Assembly (NCBI GenBank): GCA_963818695.1
Contig: CAWFTG010000009.1
Location: 868,001-932,000, forward strand
From: AP-15 sp963818695
Lineage (GTDB): Bacteria > Pseudomonadota > Alphaproteobacteria > ATCC43930 > CGMCC-115725
Direction: 5' to 3'
DNA length: 64,000 bases
Within the stretch, counting starts at the first letter, position 1. Every line of letters begins with the position of its first letter. A model generated the notes under the pieces. It did no database searches. It was given only the letters and a program-made list of their open reading frames with translations, and was not told the DNA's origin. This document shows positions 37,316 through 46,776 of this stretch, in pieces. The translations under genes were made by a program, and so were the position numbers.

Positions 37316-38263
37316 ATGAGACCGCTGATCGTCATCCGGCGCACGCCGAAAATCGACTTCATGGGTTGGCACAAGATCGGGTTCGCGTTCTCTATGCTGC
37401 TGACGCTCGGCTCGATCGGGCTGTTTCTGACTGTCGGGCTCAATTATGGGATCGACTTTGTCGGCGGCACGCTGATCGAGATTCGCTCCACGACGGGCCC
37501 GGCGAACCTCGCCGAAATGCGGCAAAAGCTGGACGCACTCAACCTCGGCGAACCCTCGTTGCAAGGGTTCGGCCCGCCGACCGATGTGCTGATCCGGTTG
37601 CCTCGTCAGCCGGGCGGTGATGCCGCGCAAGAGCAGGCGGTCGAGAAGGTGAGGCAGGCGCTTGGTTCCGGCGTGGAATATCGCCGCACCGAGGTAGTCG
37701 GACCGAGCGTCGGCAGCGAGCTGATCCGCGCCGGCGTCATCGCCACGGTTCTCGCGCTGTTTGCGATCGCGGCCTATATCTGGTTCCGCTTCGAATGGCA
37801 GTTCGGCGTCGGCGGCATGGTCTCGACCTTGCACGACGTCCTGACCACGGTTGGACTGTTCGCGCTGCTCCAACTCGAGTTCAACCTGACCACCCTGGCC
37901 GCGATCCTGACAATCGCGGGTTATTCGGTCAACGACACCGTGGTGATCTACGACCGGATCCGCGAGACGCTGCGAAAACATCCGAGAATGCCGTTTCGCG
38001 ACCTGATCAACCTTGCCCTCAACGAGACCTTGTCGCGAACCATCCTGACGGTCAGCACGGTCGCGCTCGCGGTTCTGGCGCTGTTGTTTCTCGGTGGTCC
38101 CGTGCTGAGAGGCTTCAGCATCGCGATGCTGTGGGGTGTCGTAATCGGCACCTATTCGTCGCTCTTCATTGCGGCGCCGATCCTCTATTATGTCCGCCCG
38201 AACCGCGCCGCCATTGCCCGGTCGAGCGAGGCAGTGCCAGCCCGAGCTCCCGGGGCGCACTGA
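37316..38263 (+). CDS. secF: Protein translocase subunit SecF
   Basis: Six-span partner of SecD, 315 residues. GLNYGIDFVGGTLIEIRS is the first conserved motif, VVGPSVGSELIRAGVIATVL the second, AILTIAGYSVNDTVVIYDRI the proton-relay helix, and TVSTVALAVLALLFLGGPVL with GFSIAMLWGVVIGTYSSLFI the last. Directly follows secD; the Mth938-type gene starts 17 bases after its stop. Confidence 0.97.
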   Translation: MRPLIVIRRTPKIDFMGWHKIGFAFSMLLTLGSIGLFLTVGLNYGIDFVGGTLIEIRSTTGPANLAEMRQKLDALNLGEPSLQGFGPPTDVLIRLPRQPGGDAAQEQAVEKVRQALGSGVEYRRTEVVGPSVGSELIRAGVIATVLALFAIAAYIWFRFEWQFGVGGMVSTLHDVLTTVGLFALLQLEFNLTTLAAILTIAGYSVNDTVVIYDRIRETLRKHPRMPFRDLINLALNETLSRTILTVSTVALAVLALLFLGGPVLRGFSIAMLWGVVIGTYSSLFIAAPILYYVRPNRAAIARSSEAVPARAPGAH

Positions 38264-38280
38264 GCCGAGTGGTCGCCACG

Positions 38281-38655
38281 ATGGATCTCACCCCCGTGGC
38301 CACAGCCGGCCGTCAGATCATCGAGCGTTACGCTGCGAGCGGCTTTCGGGTGAGCGGTGTCATCTATCATGGCCCGGTGTTGGTTTTTCCCGACCTAACT
38401 GTCGCGTGGGATGCCGCGGGCGCTCGTGATGTGACCTTGGAGACCTTGGCTCCGGTCATCCACCATGGTGGCGTCCAGATCCTGTTGCTCGGTCTCGGGC
38501 GCTCGACAAGTGCCGTGCCCGCCGCGTTGCGCATCGCGCTACGCACCGCCGGGATGGCGCTCGAGGCGATGGATACCGGCGCCGCATGCCGCACTTATAA
38601 TGTGCTCGTCGCCGAAGAGCGCCGAGTCGCCGCGGCGCTGATACCGCCAGTCTAA
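38281..38655 (+). CDS. Mth938/NDUFAF3-like domain protein
   Basis: 124-residue soluble protein of the Mth938 superfamily. GFRVSGVIYHGPVLVFPDLT and the pattern VQILLLGLGRSTSAVPAALR, followed by GMALEAMDTGAACRTYNVLV and AEERRVAAALIP, are the family pattern; the mitochondrial relative NDUFAF3 helps assemble respiratory complex I. The secF-Mth938-phytoene-synthase-like neighbourhood is a known alphaproteobacterial one; the phytoene-synthase-like NDUFAF6 homologue is only 2 kb away. A GTG at 38272 is an alternative start. Confidence 0.88.
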   Translation: MDLTPVATAGRQIIERYAASGFRVSGVIYHGPVLVFPDLTVAWDAAGARDVTLETLAPVIHHGGVQILLLGLGRSTSAVPAALRIALRTAGMALEAMDTGAACRTYNVLVAEERRVAAALIPPV

Positions 38656-38756
38656 AATCCGCTCAAATTGCAGCTGATTACATTGAGCAATGATGACGCT
38701 TCCGGGAATTGCCGACAGTGTGCTGGCGTTGTCGATGCAGGCTTTTGAGGGAGTCG

Positions 38757-39047
38757 ATGATGTTTCGCTCACGCTTTTTGGCTACCGCGGCGCTTGTCGC
38801 GGCTCTGGCGACGGCCCCTGCCGTTCATGCCGAACATTGGCACGGGGATTATCATCACCACGGTGGCGGTGGCGGTAACGCGGCCGGGGCGGCGATAATC
38901 GGCGGTCTCGTCGGCCTTGGCCTAGGTGCCGCGATCGCTTCGAACGGCGGCTACGCACCCGGTTATTATGCGCCGCCGTACAGCTATTACGGGCCGCCGC
39001 CGGCCTATTACACCCCCCCGCCGCCTGCCGTTTACTACGGCTATTGA
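38757..39047 (+). CDS. Small secreted His/Gly/Tyr-rich protein
   Basis: 96-residue exported protein. Signal peptide MMFRSRFLATAALVAALATA with cleavage after VHA. The mature part starts EHWHGDYHHHGGGGGNAAGA, has a glycine-zipper-like hydrophobic stretch (IIGGLVGLGLGAAIAS) and ends in a Tyr/Pro-rich tail with repeated YY and PPP. GAGGGAG precedes the ATG pair at 38757/38760. Proteins of this make-up are common in alphaproteobacterial envelopes and have no defined function; metal binding by the His cluster is possible. Confidence 0.8.
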   Translation: MMFRSRFLATAALVAALATAPAVHAEHWHGDYHHHGGGGGNAAGAAIIGGLVGLGLGAAIASNGGYAPGYYAPPYSYYGPPPAYYTPPPPAVYYGY

Positions 39048-39080
39048 TTGTCGCCATCTCAGCTAACGGGAAACACGCTG

Positions 39081-39614
39081 ATGAAAAGGAACCTGTCCAG
39101 CCGTTTTGCCCAGGTAGCGGTTGCGGCGCTGCTGTCGTTGCCCGCGGCCGCCTGGGCGCAATCCTCGCAATCTCCGGCAATGCAATCCGCTACGCCGAAT
39201 CCACCCGCGGCAGCGGGGTCCCCGATAGCCGACCACCCGGTGCGCGGCAAGAATGCCGAGGAGCGGGTGGAGAACCGTATCAGGGAGCTGCATGCCCAGT
39301 TGCGCATCACCCCCGCCGAAGAATCGCAATGGAATCAATTCGCCGAGGTCATGCGTGACAACGCGCGCAACATGGATCAGGCCTTTAAGGAGCGCGCTCA
39401 AAGCTTCGAGTCGATGAACGCAGTGCAGAACATGCAGTCCTACGAGAAGCTTGCGCAAGCGCACGCTCAGGATCTGGAAAAGCTGGTTCCGGCGTTCCAG
39501 AAGCTCTACGACGCGATGCCCGATCAGCAGAAGCAGCTCGCCGATCAGGTGTTTCGCACCAATGCGGAGCAGCACGCGCAACGGCGCGCGGCGCATCACG
39601 GCCGCAGCGGGTAA
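39081..39614 (+). CDS. Periplasmic Spy/CpxP-like (LTXXQ) protein
   Basis: 177-residue exported helical protein. Signal peptide MKRNLSSRFAQVAVAALLSL to AWA; then a Pro/Gln-rich linker and the core RIRELHAQLRITPAEESQWN, close to the LTxxQ motif pattern of Spy/CpxP periplasmic chaperones (L-x-I-T-P-x-E). The rest is amphipathic helix with a His/Arg-rich end. Likely envelope-stress chaperone; cotranscribed with the preceding small secreted protein (34 bases apart), and followed by a strong terminator. Confidence 0.82.
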   Translation: MKRNLSSRFAQVAVAALLSLPAAAWAQSSQSPAMQSATPNPPAAAGSPIADHPVRGKNAEERVENRIRELHAQLRITPAEESQWNQFAEVMRDNARNMDQAFKERAQSFESMNAVQNMQSYEKLAQAHAQDLEKLVPAFQKLYDAMPDQQKQLADQVFRTNAEQHAQRRAAHHGRSG

Positions 39615-39640
39615 CAGGATGTAGAGGCTCTACGAGATAG

Positions 39641-39673
39641 CAAGCCCCGCCCTCGGCGGGGCTTGCTTTATGA
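39641..39673 (+). terminator. Rho-independent terminator
   Basis: Perfect stem caagccccgcc / ggcggggcttg with a ctc loop, followed by ctttat. It ends the secDF-to-Spy gene run. The T stretch is short, but the stem is very strong and the location is right. Confidence 0.85.
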
Positions 39674-39724
39674 TCCAAGGGCGCGCTTTTTCCACGAAGG
39701 GATCGGCGTCAAGCGAGCTTGGTA

Positions 39725-39961
39725 ATGGCGCCCGAGGATGTAGCCGTATGGTCCGCTCCTCCCGGTATCGGCCATAATGGCGGTCCGCTGTTGGACCCCG
39801 GAGCGGATTGGCGGAAGTTCTGCTGGAAGAAGGCTCACGCGCGGGCCTGGAAGACGCCGCCGCGCGAAATTGTGCTCGCCCGTCTCGCCCGTGCCCGCGC
39901 GCTTGGTCTGACTTACCGGGAATATATCGCGGTGTTGCTCGACAGAGGCGTGCACCTATGA
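39725..39961 (+). CDS. Small 'IGHNGGP' protein of unknown function
   Basis: 78-residue protein with the motif PPGIGHNGGPLLDPGADWR near residue 14, a hallmark of a family of small alphaproteobacterial proteins of unknown function that often have a C-terminal helical segment (here ARLARARALGLTYREYIAVL, which looks like a helix-turn-helix half). ATG at 39725. It sits alone between two terminators with almost the same stem sequence, the second starting at its own stop codon. No function can be assigned. Confidence 0.78.
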   Translation: MAPEDVAVWSAPPGIGHNGGPLLDPGADWRKFCWKKAHARAWKTPPREIVLARLARARALGLTYREYIAVLLDRGVHL

Positions 39962-39990
39962 AAGCCCCGCCGAGGCGGGGCTTTCTTCGT
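39961..39990. terminator. Bidirectional Rho-independent terminator
   Basis: Stem aaagccccgcc / ggcggggcttt with a gag centre, followed by cttcgtt. Because the stem carries A's on the left and T's on the right it can serve both the IGHNGGP gene (plus) and sodB (minus), which converge here. Confidence 0.85.
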
Positions 39991-40005
39991 TATGCTGGCA
40001 GGTTA

Positions 40006-40608
40006 TTAACGGGCTTTCGCGAGGTTCTGGCCGACAAAGTCCCAGTTGATCAGATGATCCAGGAAGGTTTGCACAAAATCCGGCCGGCGGTTCTGGTAAT
40101 CCAGATAATAGGCGTGCTCCCAAACGTCGCAGGTCAGGAGCGCGGTTTGACCTTCGGCCAGCGGAGTGACCGCGTTTGACGTGGCGCTGATCTTGAGCTT
40201 GCCGCCTTCGGCGACGAGCCAGCCCCAGCCGCTGCCGAACTGACCGACGGCAGCCGCCTTGAATTGCTCCTTGAACTTGTCGAGACCGCCGCAGTCGCGG
40301 TCGATCGCTTGAGCGACTTGTCCAGCCGGCGCGCCGCCGCCGTTCGGCTTCATGCAGTTCCAGAAGAAGGTGTGGTTCCACACTTGCGCGGCGTTGTTGA
40401 ATACGCCCGTCTTCGACGAGTCCCTGTAGGTGGCCTTGACAATCTCCTCCAAGGACTGGCTCTCCATCGGGGAGCCCTTGACGAGGTTGTTCAAGTTGGT
40501 GACGTAGGCTTGGTGATGCTTGTCGTGGTGAAATTCAAGCGTCTGGGCCGAGGTGTGCGGCTCGAGCGCGTTTTTCGGGTAGGGCAGGGGCGGCAATTCG
40601 AAAGCCAT
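40006..40608 (-). CDS. sodB: Superoxide dismutase (Fe/Mn)
   Basis: Cytoplasmic superoxide dismutase, 200 residues. Metal ligands: His in LEFHHDKHHQAYVTNLN (about residue 27), His in WNHTFFWNCM (about 74), and Asp/His in CDVWEHAYYLDYQNRRPDF (about 156-160), the DVWEHAYY signature. The pattern GAPAGQVAQAI and GSGWGWLV suits the iron-type. ATG at 40608 follows GGGATGGTCGCC; the in-frame GTG-ATG upstream (40617) is less likely. Ends at the bidirectional terminator. Confidence 0.96.
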   Translation of the reverse strand: MAFELPPLPYPKNALEPHTSAQTLEFHHDKHHQAYVTNLNNLVKGSPMESQSLEEIVKATYRDSSKTGVFNNAAQVWNHTFFWNCMKPNGGGAPAGQVAQAIDRDCGGLDKFKEQFKAAAVGQFGSGWGWLVAEGGKLKISATSNAVTPLAEGQTALLTCDVWEHAYYLDYQNRRPDFVQTFLDHLINWDFVGQNLAKAR

Positions 40609-40678
40609 GGCGACCATCCCGGGTTATGTGAAAGAGCTCCGTCGAAAAACGCCGGTCCCGGAGCGACGTTCCACTGAT

Positions 40679-41521
40679 ATGGATCGCCTGTCGCCGGTGG
40701 CGGCGCTGGTGCGGCACCACGACCGCGACCGGTATCAAACGGTGCTGTTTGCCCCGGCCGCGCGTCGCGAGGCGCTGTTCGCGCTTTACGCCTTCAATTT
40801 CCAGATTGCAAGGGTGCGCGAGAGTGTCACGCAGCCGATGCTCGGCCAAATCCGGCTGCAATGGTGGCGCGAAAATGTCGCCGCAGCCTTTGAGGGCGGT
40901 CCCGTCCGCCATCACCCAGTCGTCGAGGCGCTGACTGGATTGATCCGCGAGCTGCCGATGACGCGCGATCATTTCGACCGGCTGGTGGATGCGCGCGAGG
41001 CCGATCTCGCAGAGGAACCGCCGGCAAGCCTCCCCGCTCTCGAAGATTACGCCGAGGCAACCTCCGCAACGCTAATCTATCTCGCCCTGGAGGTTCTTGG
41101 GGTGCACGACCCGCGCGTGGATGAGGCCGGGTTGCATGTTGGAATTGCCTATTCGCTGGCGGGGCTGTTGCGCGCTATGCCGTTTCACGCGCGCACCGGT
41201 CGCCAGTTGATCCCGGCCGATATTGCGGCCCGAAGCGGGCTCAGCGAGCAGGATTATCGCGCGCTGCGCAGCACCCCGGGCTTGCGCTCCGCCACCGCCG
41301 AACTCGCAGCGGCGGCCTCTCGGCACTTAGGCTTGGCCCGTGCCCAGTGCACGAAGATGCCGCGCTCGGCGCTTCCCGCATTGCTGCCCGCCGCTGTCGC
41401 GCAACGCTCGCTGCTCCGACTGAAGCGGGCCGCGTACGACCCGTTCGACCCGGCCTTGGCGGTCCTGGACCCTCTGCAGAGCTGGCGACTCGCGGCAGCG
41501 GTATTCTTGAATCGGTACTGA
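40679..41521 (+). CDS. Squalene/phytoene synthase-like protein (NDUFAF6-like)
   Basis: 280-residue member of the squalene/phytoene synthase fold. ARREALFALYAFNFQIARVR is the first helix where true synthases have DxxxD; here the acidic residues are missing, so prenyl transfer activity is unlikely. QIRLQWWRENV and GIAYSLAGLLRAMPFHA (where true enzymes have the second DxxxD) and GRQLIPADIAARSGLSEQDY fit the NDUFAF6-like group involved in respiratory complex I assembly. ATG at 40679. Its nearness to the Mth938/NDUFAF3-like gene supports that reading. Confidence 0.88.
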   Translation: MDRLSPVAALVRHHDRDRYQTVLFAPAARREALFALYAFNFQIARVRESVTQPMLGQIRLQWWRENVAAAFEGGPVRHHPVVEALTGLIRELPMTRDHFDRLVDAREADLAEEPPASLPALEDYAEATSATLIYLALEVLGVHDPRVDEAGLHVGIAYSLAGLLRAMPFHARTGRQLIPADIAARSGLSEQDYRALRSTPGLRSATAELAAAASRHLGLARAQCTKMPRSALPALLPAAVAQRSLLRLKRAAYDPFDPALAVLDPLQSWRLAAAVFLNRY

Positions 41522-41537
41522 TTACCGGCGAGTGGGC

Positions 41538-42318
41538 TTACCTGCCCTGGAAATCAGGGAGCCTGCGGTCGGCCATTGCCTTGATGCCCTCCTTGAAATC
41601 CTCGGTGCGGCGCAGCCAATCCTGTTCCACGAGCTCGCGCTCGGTGGCGGTTTCGATCGCGTCGCACAGCCCGCGGCGCACCGTCTCGCGCGTCGACATC
41701 ACGGCGAGCGGCGCTGATTGCGCGATCTCGAGTGCCAAAGCCTGAGCCGCGCTGCGCACCTCGTGGAGAGGCACCAGCAGATCGGCGAGCCCGATCCGCA
41801 CCGCCTCGTCGCCCGGGATGCGGCGGCCGGAATAGAACAAGAGCGCCGCCTGTTGCGCGCCGACGAGCCGCGGCAGTGTCGCGGTCAGTCCGAAGCCGGG
41901 GTGAAACCCGAGCCGGTTGAAGTTGGCGCTAAACCGCGCCTCCTGACAGGTGACGCGAAAATCGGCGACCAGCGCGAGACCCAGACCTCCCCCGACCGCG
42001 GCGCCCCTGTACCGCAGCGATGATCGGCTTGCGCGTGCGGAAAAGGCGGATCGCTTCCTTGTAGAGGTGCCGGCCGGCGCCGCTGCGGCTGCCCTCCGCT
42101 GCCGTTCCGGTCTCCATCCGTTTCGAGAAGTCGGCTCCGGCGCAGAACGAGCGGCCCTCGGCCGCGAGCACGATCGCCCGGCAACCCGTGTCGACGTCGA
42201 GGCGCTCGAATGCCTCGCCGATCTCGGCGATCAGGTCACTGTCAAAGAAATTGTGCGGCGGCCGACGCATCTCGACCGTCGCCACATAGCCGTCCTGGCT
42301 GACATGGGTTTCGCTCAT
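41538..42318 (-). pseudogene. Enoyl-CoA hydratase/isomerase, frameshifted
   Basis: Crotonase-fold protein. The start (MSETHVSQDGYVATVEMRRP) through CRAIVLAAEGRSFCAGADFS carries the first oxyanion-hole segment. In a C run at 42004-42007 (plus strand; one G too many in the gene) the frame breaks after KPIIAAVQG; the corrected continuation is AAVGGGLGLALVADFRV, the second oxyanion-hole segment, then LGFHPGFGLTATLPRLVGAQ and LFYSGRRIPGDEAVRIGLAD to ADRRLPDFQGR. Corrected length about 259 residues, usual. Overlaps the end of the acyl-CoA synthetase gene by 4 bases (its ATG in the TGA), so it is the last gene of a minus-strand catabolic operon. Confidence 0.85.
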
Positions 42319-44469
42319 TTGCGGATCTCCTCGTCGGAACGCTTCACGATCAGCGCGTCGACTATGGTCAAACCCTGTCCTTGCGGATGGACGATGACCG
42401 GATTGAGGTCGATTTCCTCGATCAGCTCGGCGTGATCGGCGGCAAAGCGCGACAATGTCGCGATCAGCTCGGCCAGTGCCGCGCGGTCGGCAGGCGGCGC
42501 TCCTCGTACTGCGCCGAGGAGCGCCGCCCCCTTCAGCTGGTCCAGCAGGGCAAGGGCTTGCTCCGCCCCGATCGGCACCGGTGCGAACGCAATGTCGCGC
42601 AACACCTCGACATGGATGCCGCCGAGCCCAACCATCAGCATCGGGCCGAAAATGGCATCCCGTGAGATGCCGAGGATGATTTCGCGGCCCGGCCGGGCCA
42701 TCGCCTGCACCAGAACACCGTGGATGACGGCCTCCGGATAGGCCTTTTTGGCGCTGCCCAGGATCCGCTCGTAGGCCTCGCGCACAGCCGTTTCGCCGAC
42801 AATCCCCAGGGCGATGCCGCCCGCTTCTGTCTTGTGGGTGATATCGGGTGACTGCACCTTGAGCGCGACGGGGCCGCCGATGCGGACAGCGGCCTGCGCG
42901 GCCTCGTCAGCGCTCGTTGCCAGCGCTTCTTGCGGACGCGGCACACCGTATCGTGCAAGCAGCGCCTTGGCCTCGCTCTCGGTCAGCACGCGGCCGGTAG
43001 CCTGCCAGCGCGCGGCCGACTTCATCGCGCACTCCCTGCGGGATAGCCGAGGCCGCCATCGGCTGACGCCGCCGCTTCTGGAACGCGGCGTAATCGACCA
43101 GCGCACGGATCGCGCGGGCGCAGCTCGGCATCGACGTGTAGCAGGGGATGCCCGCTTCGGCGAACCGCGCCATCGCTCCGGACGAGGCGGTCGTGTAGGT
43201 CGACAGCAGGATCGGCTGCTCCGTCGAGCCGCTGATCGCGGCAAGTTCCTCGGCCCGCTTGGCAGCGGTCGCGTCGTTGGCGAGCGAACCGATCAGCAGG
43301 ATCGTGTCGATCCGCTGCGATTCGCGGACAATCTCGACAAGCCGCGCATAACCGACCTCATGAATCGCTTGGGCGGTGCCGTCGACCGGGTTTTGCGCCG
43401 AGGCATAGGAGGGAAGGAGCGCAAGGACGCGTTTCTGGAGGTCATCCTCCAGGATCGGGAGCTCGAGCCCGTGCGCCGAGAGGATGTCGGCCATCCACAC
43501 CGCGCTCCCGCCGGACCCGGTGATCACCGCGACTCGGTTGCCGCGCGGCAGCCGGCAGAACGAAAAGGCGGCGGCGATATCGATAATATGGTCGAGATCC
43601 TCACCGCGGATGATGCCGTGGTGGCGGAAGATCGCATCGTCGATATCACCGGCCTGCGCCAATGCGCCGGTGTGCGAGGCCGCGGCACGCCGCCCGGCTG
43701 CCGACCGGCCGACCTTGGCGACGATCAGCGGCTTGCCGGCATCTGCGGCCTTCTCGGCGACCGCGCGGAAGCGATCGGGGCGGCGCATCCCCTCGAGATA
43801 GAGTAAGAAGATGTTGGCACTGCCCTCGTCGAGCCACCAATCGACGTAGTCGTGCGCCTCCAGGACAGTCTGGTTGCCGGCGCTGACCTGGTGCGTGAAA
43901 TACAGTTGCCTGTCGCGGCCCCGGCTGAGGAACGAGAAGGTCAGCGCCCCGCTCTGGCAGCTGACCGCAATCGGCCGCGCCTTGCTCACCGCCGGCAACA
44001 GGCTTTGGCTGGGATCGTGAAAGACCGGGCTGAAGGTAGCGACGAGCGGCCTCAGCGGATTGACGATGCCCTCGGAATTGGGGCCGCAGACGACGATGCC
44101 GTGGCGTTCGGCGATCCGGCTCAGCTCGACATCGCGCGCGCGGGCGGCCTCGTTGCTCTCTTCGGCAAAGCCCGAGCTGATCACGACAGCGGCTCGAACA
44201 CGCCCGCCGCATTGCTTCAAGGTTTCGATAACATGCGCCGCCGGGACCAAAATGACCGCGAGATCCACCGGCTCTGGCAGCGCCGGGAGCGAAGGATAGG
44301 CCCGCAGCCCAAGCACCTCGCTCTGGCTGCGGGTCACCGGAAAGACCCGGCCGGTGTAGCCATGGCCAATCAGCGCGTGCGTCAGCCGGCCGCGCAAGGT
44401 CTCGGTATCGGCCGAAGCGCCGATAATGGCGATGCTGTCGGGCGAGAGGAGGGGCCTGAGATCCGGCAT
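42315..44469 (-). pseudogene. ADP-forming acyl-CoA synthetase (acetate-CoA ligase type), frameshifted
   Basis: NDP-forming acyl-CoA synthetase with fused alpha and beta parts. Alpha: PDSIAIIGASADTETLRGRL (CoA-binding Rossmann start), VVCGPNSEGIVNP, AVSCQSGALTFSFLSRGRD, and AASHTGALAQAGDIDDAIFR with the phosphorylated His. Beta: LTESEAKALLARYGVPRPQE followed by an ATP-grasp domain (VALKVQSPDITHKTEAGGIA to EEIDLNPVIVHPQGQGLTIV). Between 42985 and 43015 the frame shifts by a net +1; the alpha frame then runs on in a low-complexity tail to 42907. A separate beta gene from an ATG near 43023 is possible, since GGGAG lies before it, but the fused form of about 715 residues is the usual one. Makes an acyl-CoA from an organic acid. 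Confidence 0.82.
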
Positions 44470-44473
44470 CGGC

Positions 44474-45634
44474 TCAGCGAAGACCGAGGCCGCGGGCGAT
44501 GATGCCGCGCAAGACTTCGCGGGTGCCGCCTTGGATTGTTAATTTGGGCGCGATAAGGGTGGCGTAGCGCAACGCTTCTTCGAACCGGTTGTCGTTGCTG
44601 TCCGGTTGCGAGTCACCGATTTGCGGCGCAAGCAGGCGTACCTTGTCCGGGAGGGCCTGCTCGAAATTGGTACCCAAATCCTTGACGACGGCGGCTTCAA
44701 CCGCCGGGGTCTTGCCGGCCTGCAGCATGCCGGCAACGGAGAGCGACATGCGGCGCAGCGTGGCTAGATGCGCCACCTCGCGCCCAATCCCCTCGGCAAG
44801 CCGCTCGCTCGGCTCCTCGCCGGCCAGCCGCACCAGCTCGACAAGAGCGGGAAACGTTTCGATCCATCGGTCGGGGCCGCTGCGTTCGTAGGCGAGTTCG
44901 TCGGTCGCCTGCTTCCAAGCCATGTCGACCTCGCCAATCAGATGAGAGTCGGGCAGGAACGCGTCGTCGAACACGACCTCGTTGAAATCATGGCCGCCGG
45001 TCAGGTTGATAATCGGCCGGGTGGTGATGCCGCGGGTTTTCATCTCGACCAGGAATTGGGTCAGCCCGTGCCTTCGGTTCTCCTTAGTCGAGGGTGAGGT
45101 GCGCAGCAAAGCAATCATGTAATCGGCGTGATGCGCGCCGCTGGTCCAAATCTTGCGGCCATTGACCAGCCACCCACCCTCGATCTTGGTTGCCCGCGTC
45201 GAGGCGGCGAACACGTCAGATCCGGAATTGGGCTCGCTGAGGCCGATGCAGAAACAGAGTTCGCCGCGCGCAATCTGCGGCAGGATTTTCTCCTTAATCT
45301 CGTCCTGGCCGTAGCGCAGGATGACCGGGCCGCTCTGGCGATCCGCGGTCGAATGGGCACGGGTCGGCGCGCGCGCCGCCAGCATCTCCTCCGTCACGAC
45401 ATAGCGCTCGAGATGCGAGCGCTCGTGCCCGCCGTATTTCTTCGGCCACGTCATGCCGATCCAGCCCCTGGCTCCGACCTTACGGCTGAATTCGCGCGAG
45501 AACGATCCCTTCCCACCGTATGGCGAAAACGTGCCGGTCTCGATCTCCTCGCGCAGAAAGCCGCGGACCTCCTGGCGCAATTCCTTGGCCTCGGGGGGCA
45601 GCTCGACTGGATCGAAGCGGAAGCTGGAACTCAT
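44474..45634 (-). CDS. Acyl-CoA dehydrogenase
   Basis: FAD-dependent acyl-CoA dehydrogenase, 386 residues. FCIGLSEPNSGSDVFAASTR is the FAD/substrate signature (about residues 118-137), WLVNGRKIWTSGAHHADYMI follows, DELAYERSGPDRW (about 251-263) is the helix that bears the catalytic Glu in the IVD/FadE-like subgroup, and LTIQGGTREVLRGIIARGLG is the C-terminal motif. ATG at 45634. It lies 4 bases upstream of the acyl-CoA synthetase and 7 bases after the second dehydrogenase gene, so the three are cotranscribed. The pair may be the alpha and beta subunits of a heteromeric enzyme. Confidence 0.94.
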   Translation of the reverse strand: MSSSFRFDPVELPPEAKELRQEVRGFLREEIETGTFSPYGGKGSFSREFSRKVGARGWIGMTWPKKYGGHERSHLERYVVTEEMLAARAPTRAHSTADRQSGPVILRYGQDEIKEKILPQIARGELCFCIGLSEPNSGSDVFAASTRATKIEGGWLVNGRKIWTSGAHHADYMIALLRTSPSTKENRRHGLTQFLVEMKTRGITTRPIINLTGGHDFNEVVFDDAFLPDSHLIGEVDMAWKQATDELAYERSGPDRWIETFPALVELVRLAGEEPSERLAEGIGREVAHLATLRRMSLSVAGMLQAGKTPAVEAAVVKDLGTNFEQALPDKVRLLAPQIGDSQPDSNDNRFEEALRYATLIAPKLTIQGGTREVLRGIIARGLGLR

Positions 45635-45641
45635 CGGTGCC

Positions 45642-46692
45642 TCACGATCCTGCAGTGATGAAGGGCCACAGCCCATCGGCGCCACGCTGCGCGATCATCT
45701 TCCCGAGACGCGCCGCCCAGACCGCCTCGTTGCCGAACTCCTCGCGCCATGCCCACAGCCGGCGTGTCGCGTGGTGCAGCGAGTGCTCGTAGGTGAAGCC
45801 CATCGCGCCGTGCACCTGATGGGCGATCGCCGCGCCCGTGCCGGCCGCCTCGCCGCCGCGCACTTTGGCGATCGCGATTTCGCCGATCGCCATCTCCGGG
45901 CGCGCACACGCCTCTGCGGCAGCGTCGGCGGCGGCGCTTGCTGCCGCAACTTCGCCGGCCAATGTTGCGAGATTGTGCTGCACCGCCTGGAACTTGGCGA
46001 TAGGGCGCCCGAATTGCACACGATCGAGCGCGTACTGGACCGATTGTTCGAGGATCTTTTCGAGCGCGCCAGCCATCTGCTGGAGTCGCACGGCGGCTCC
46101 GAAACTGACGAGCAAGTCTTGATCGATCGCCGCCGGACGCACGGCTTCAGGAGTAGCGCCGTCGAACAAGACATCGTCGCGCGGCTCGCCGGCAAGGCTC
46201 GTGGACTGGCTGATCGCCAGCCCCGTGGTCGCGATCAGCGCCACTAGAACTCTCGTTACCGCGGCGTATGAGAACGGCAATGTGACCGGCGTTGCGGGCA
46301 AACGGGACCCGGCGCGCCCGGCCACTCAGGACGCCGTCGTCGGTGAGCGCGATCCGGCCATCGGCATGGATCGGGGCGATCGTCAGCGGCCCGCCCGGTA
46401 CCGCGATCCCGGCCTTTGTCAGCAGCCAACCGGCCATCAGTGTCTCGGCGAGCGGCACCGGCGCGGCAAACCGCCCCGCCACGCGCAGCACCGCGAAGCC
46501 GTCGGCCAGCGCCGCCCCCGCCCCGCCAAGCTCCTCGGGCACCCAGGTGAGGGTCAGCGCGGACTCCTCCAGCGCATCCCACAAGGCCTTGGGCCAGACC
46601 TCCTGCTCCGCCTCGTTGACGGTGTTGGGCTCGCAAAGATCCTGGAAGATCCGGGTCGCGGTATCGACGATGATGTTGTCGGTGTCGGCCAT
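45642..46692 (-). pseudogene. Second acyl-CoA dehydrogenase, frameshifted
   Basis: Shorter acyl-CoA dehydrogenase family protein. The N-terminal half (ADTDNIIVDTATRIFQDLCE; LTWVPEELGGAGAALADGFA; VPLAETLMAGWLL) ends at 46248-46249, where one base is extra (gagagttctag, expected gagagtctag); the correct frame continues VALIATTGLAISQSTSLAGE and then YALDRVQFGRPIAKFQAVQH and HGAMGFTYEHSLHHATRR. Corrected length about 350 residues. Lacking the long form of the substrate domain, it looks like the small partner of heteromeric acyl-CoA dehydrogenases found in steroid and terpenoid degraders. ATG at 46692, or GTG at 46704. Confidence 0.85.
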
Positions 46693-46776
46693 CTCGCTAT
46701 TCACTTTCGGATCGTCCGCCGCGGTGATCGTAGAACAGGCGAGCGGGGACGGAAAGACCGCGCCTCCGAAGCCGGT

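Noticed and set aside
37259..38260. 333-codon open frame on the minus strand
   Set aside because: Antisense of secF, which is intact and certain.
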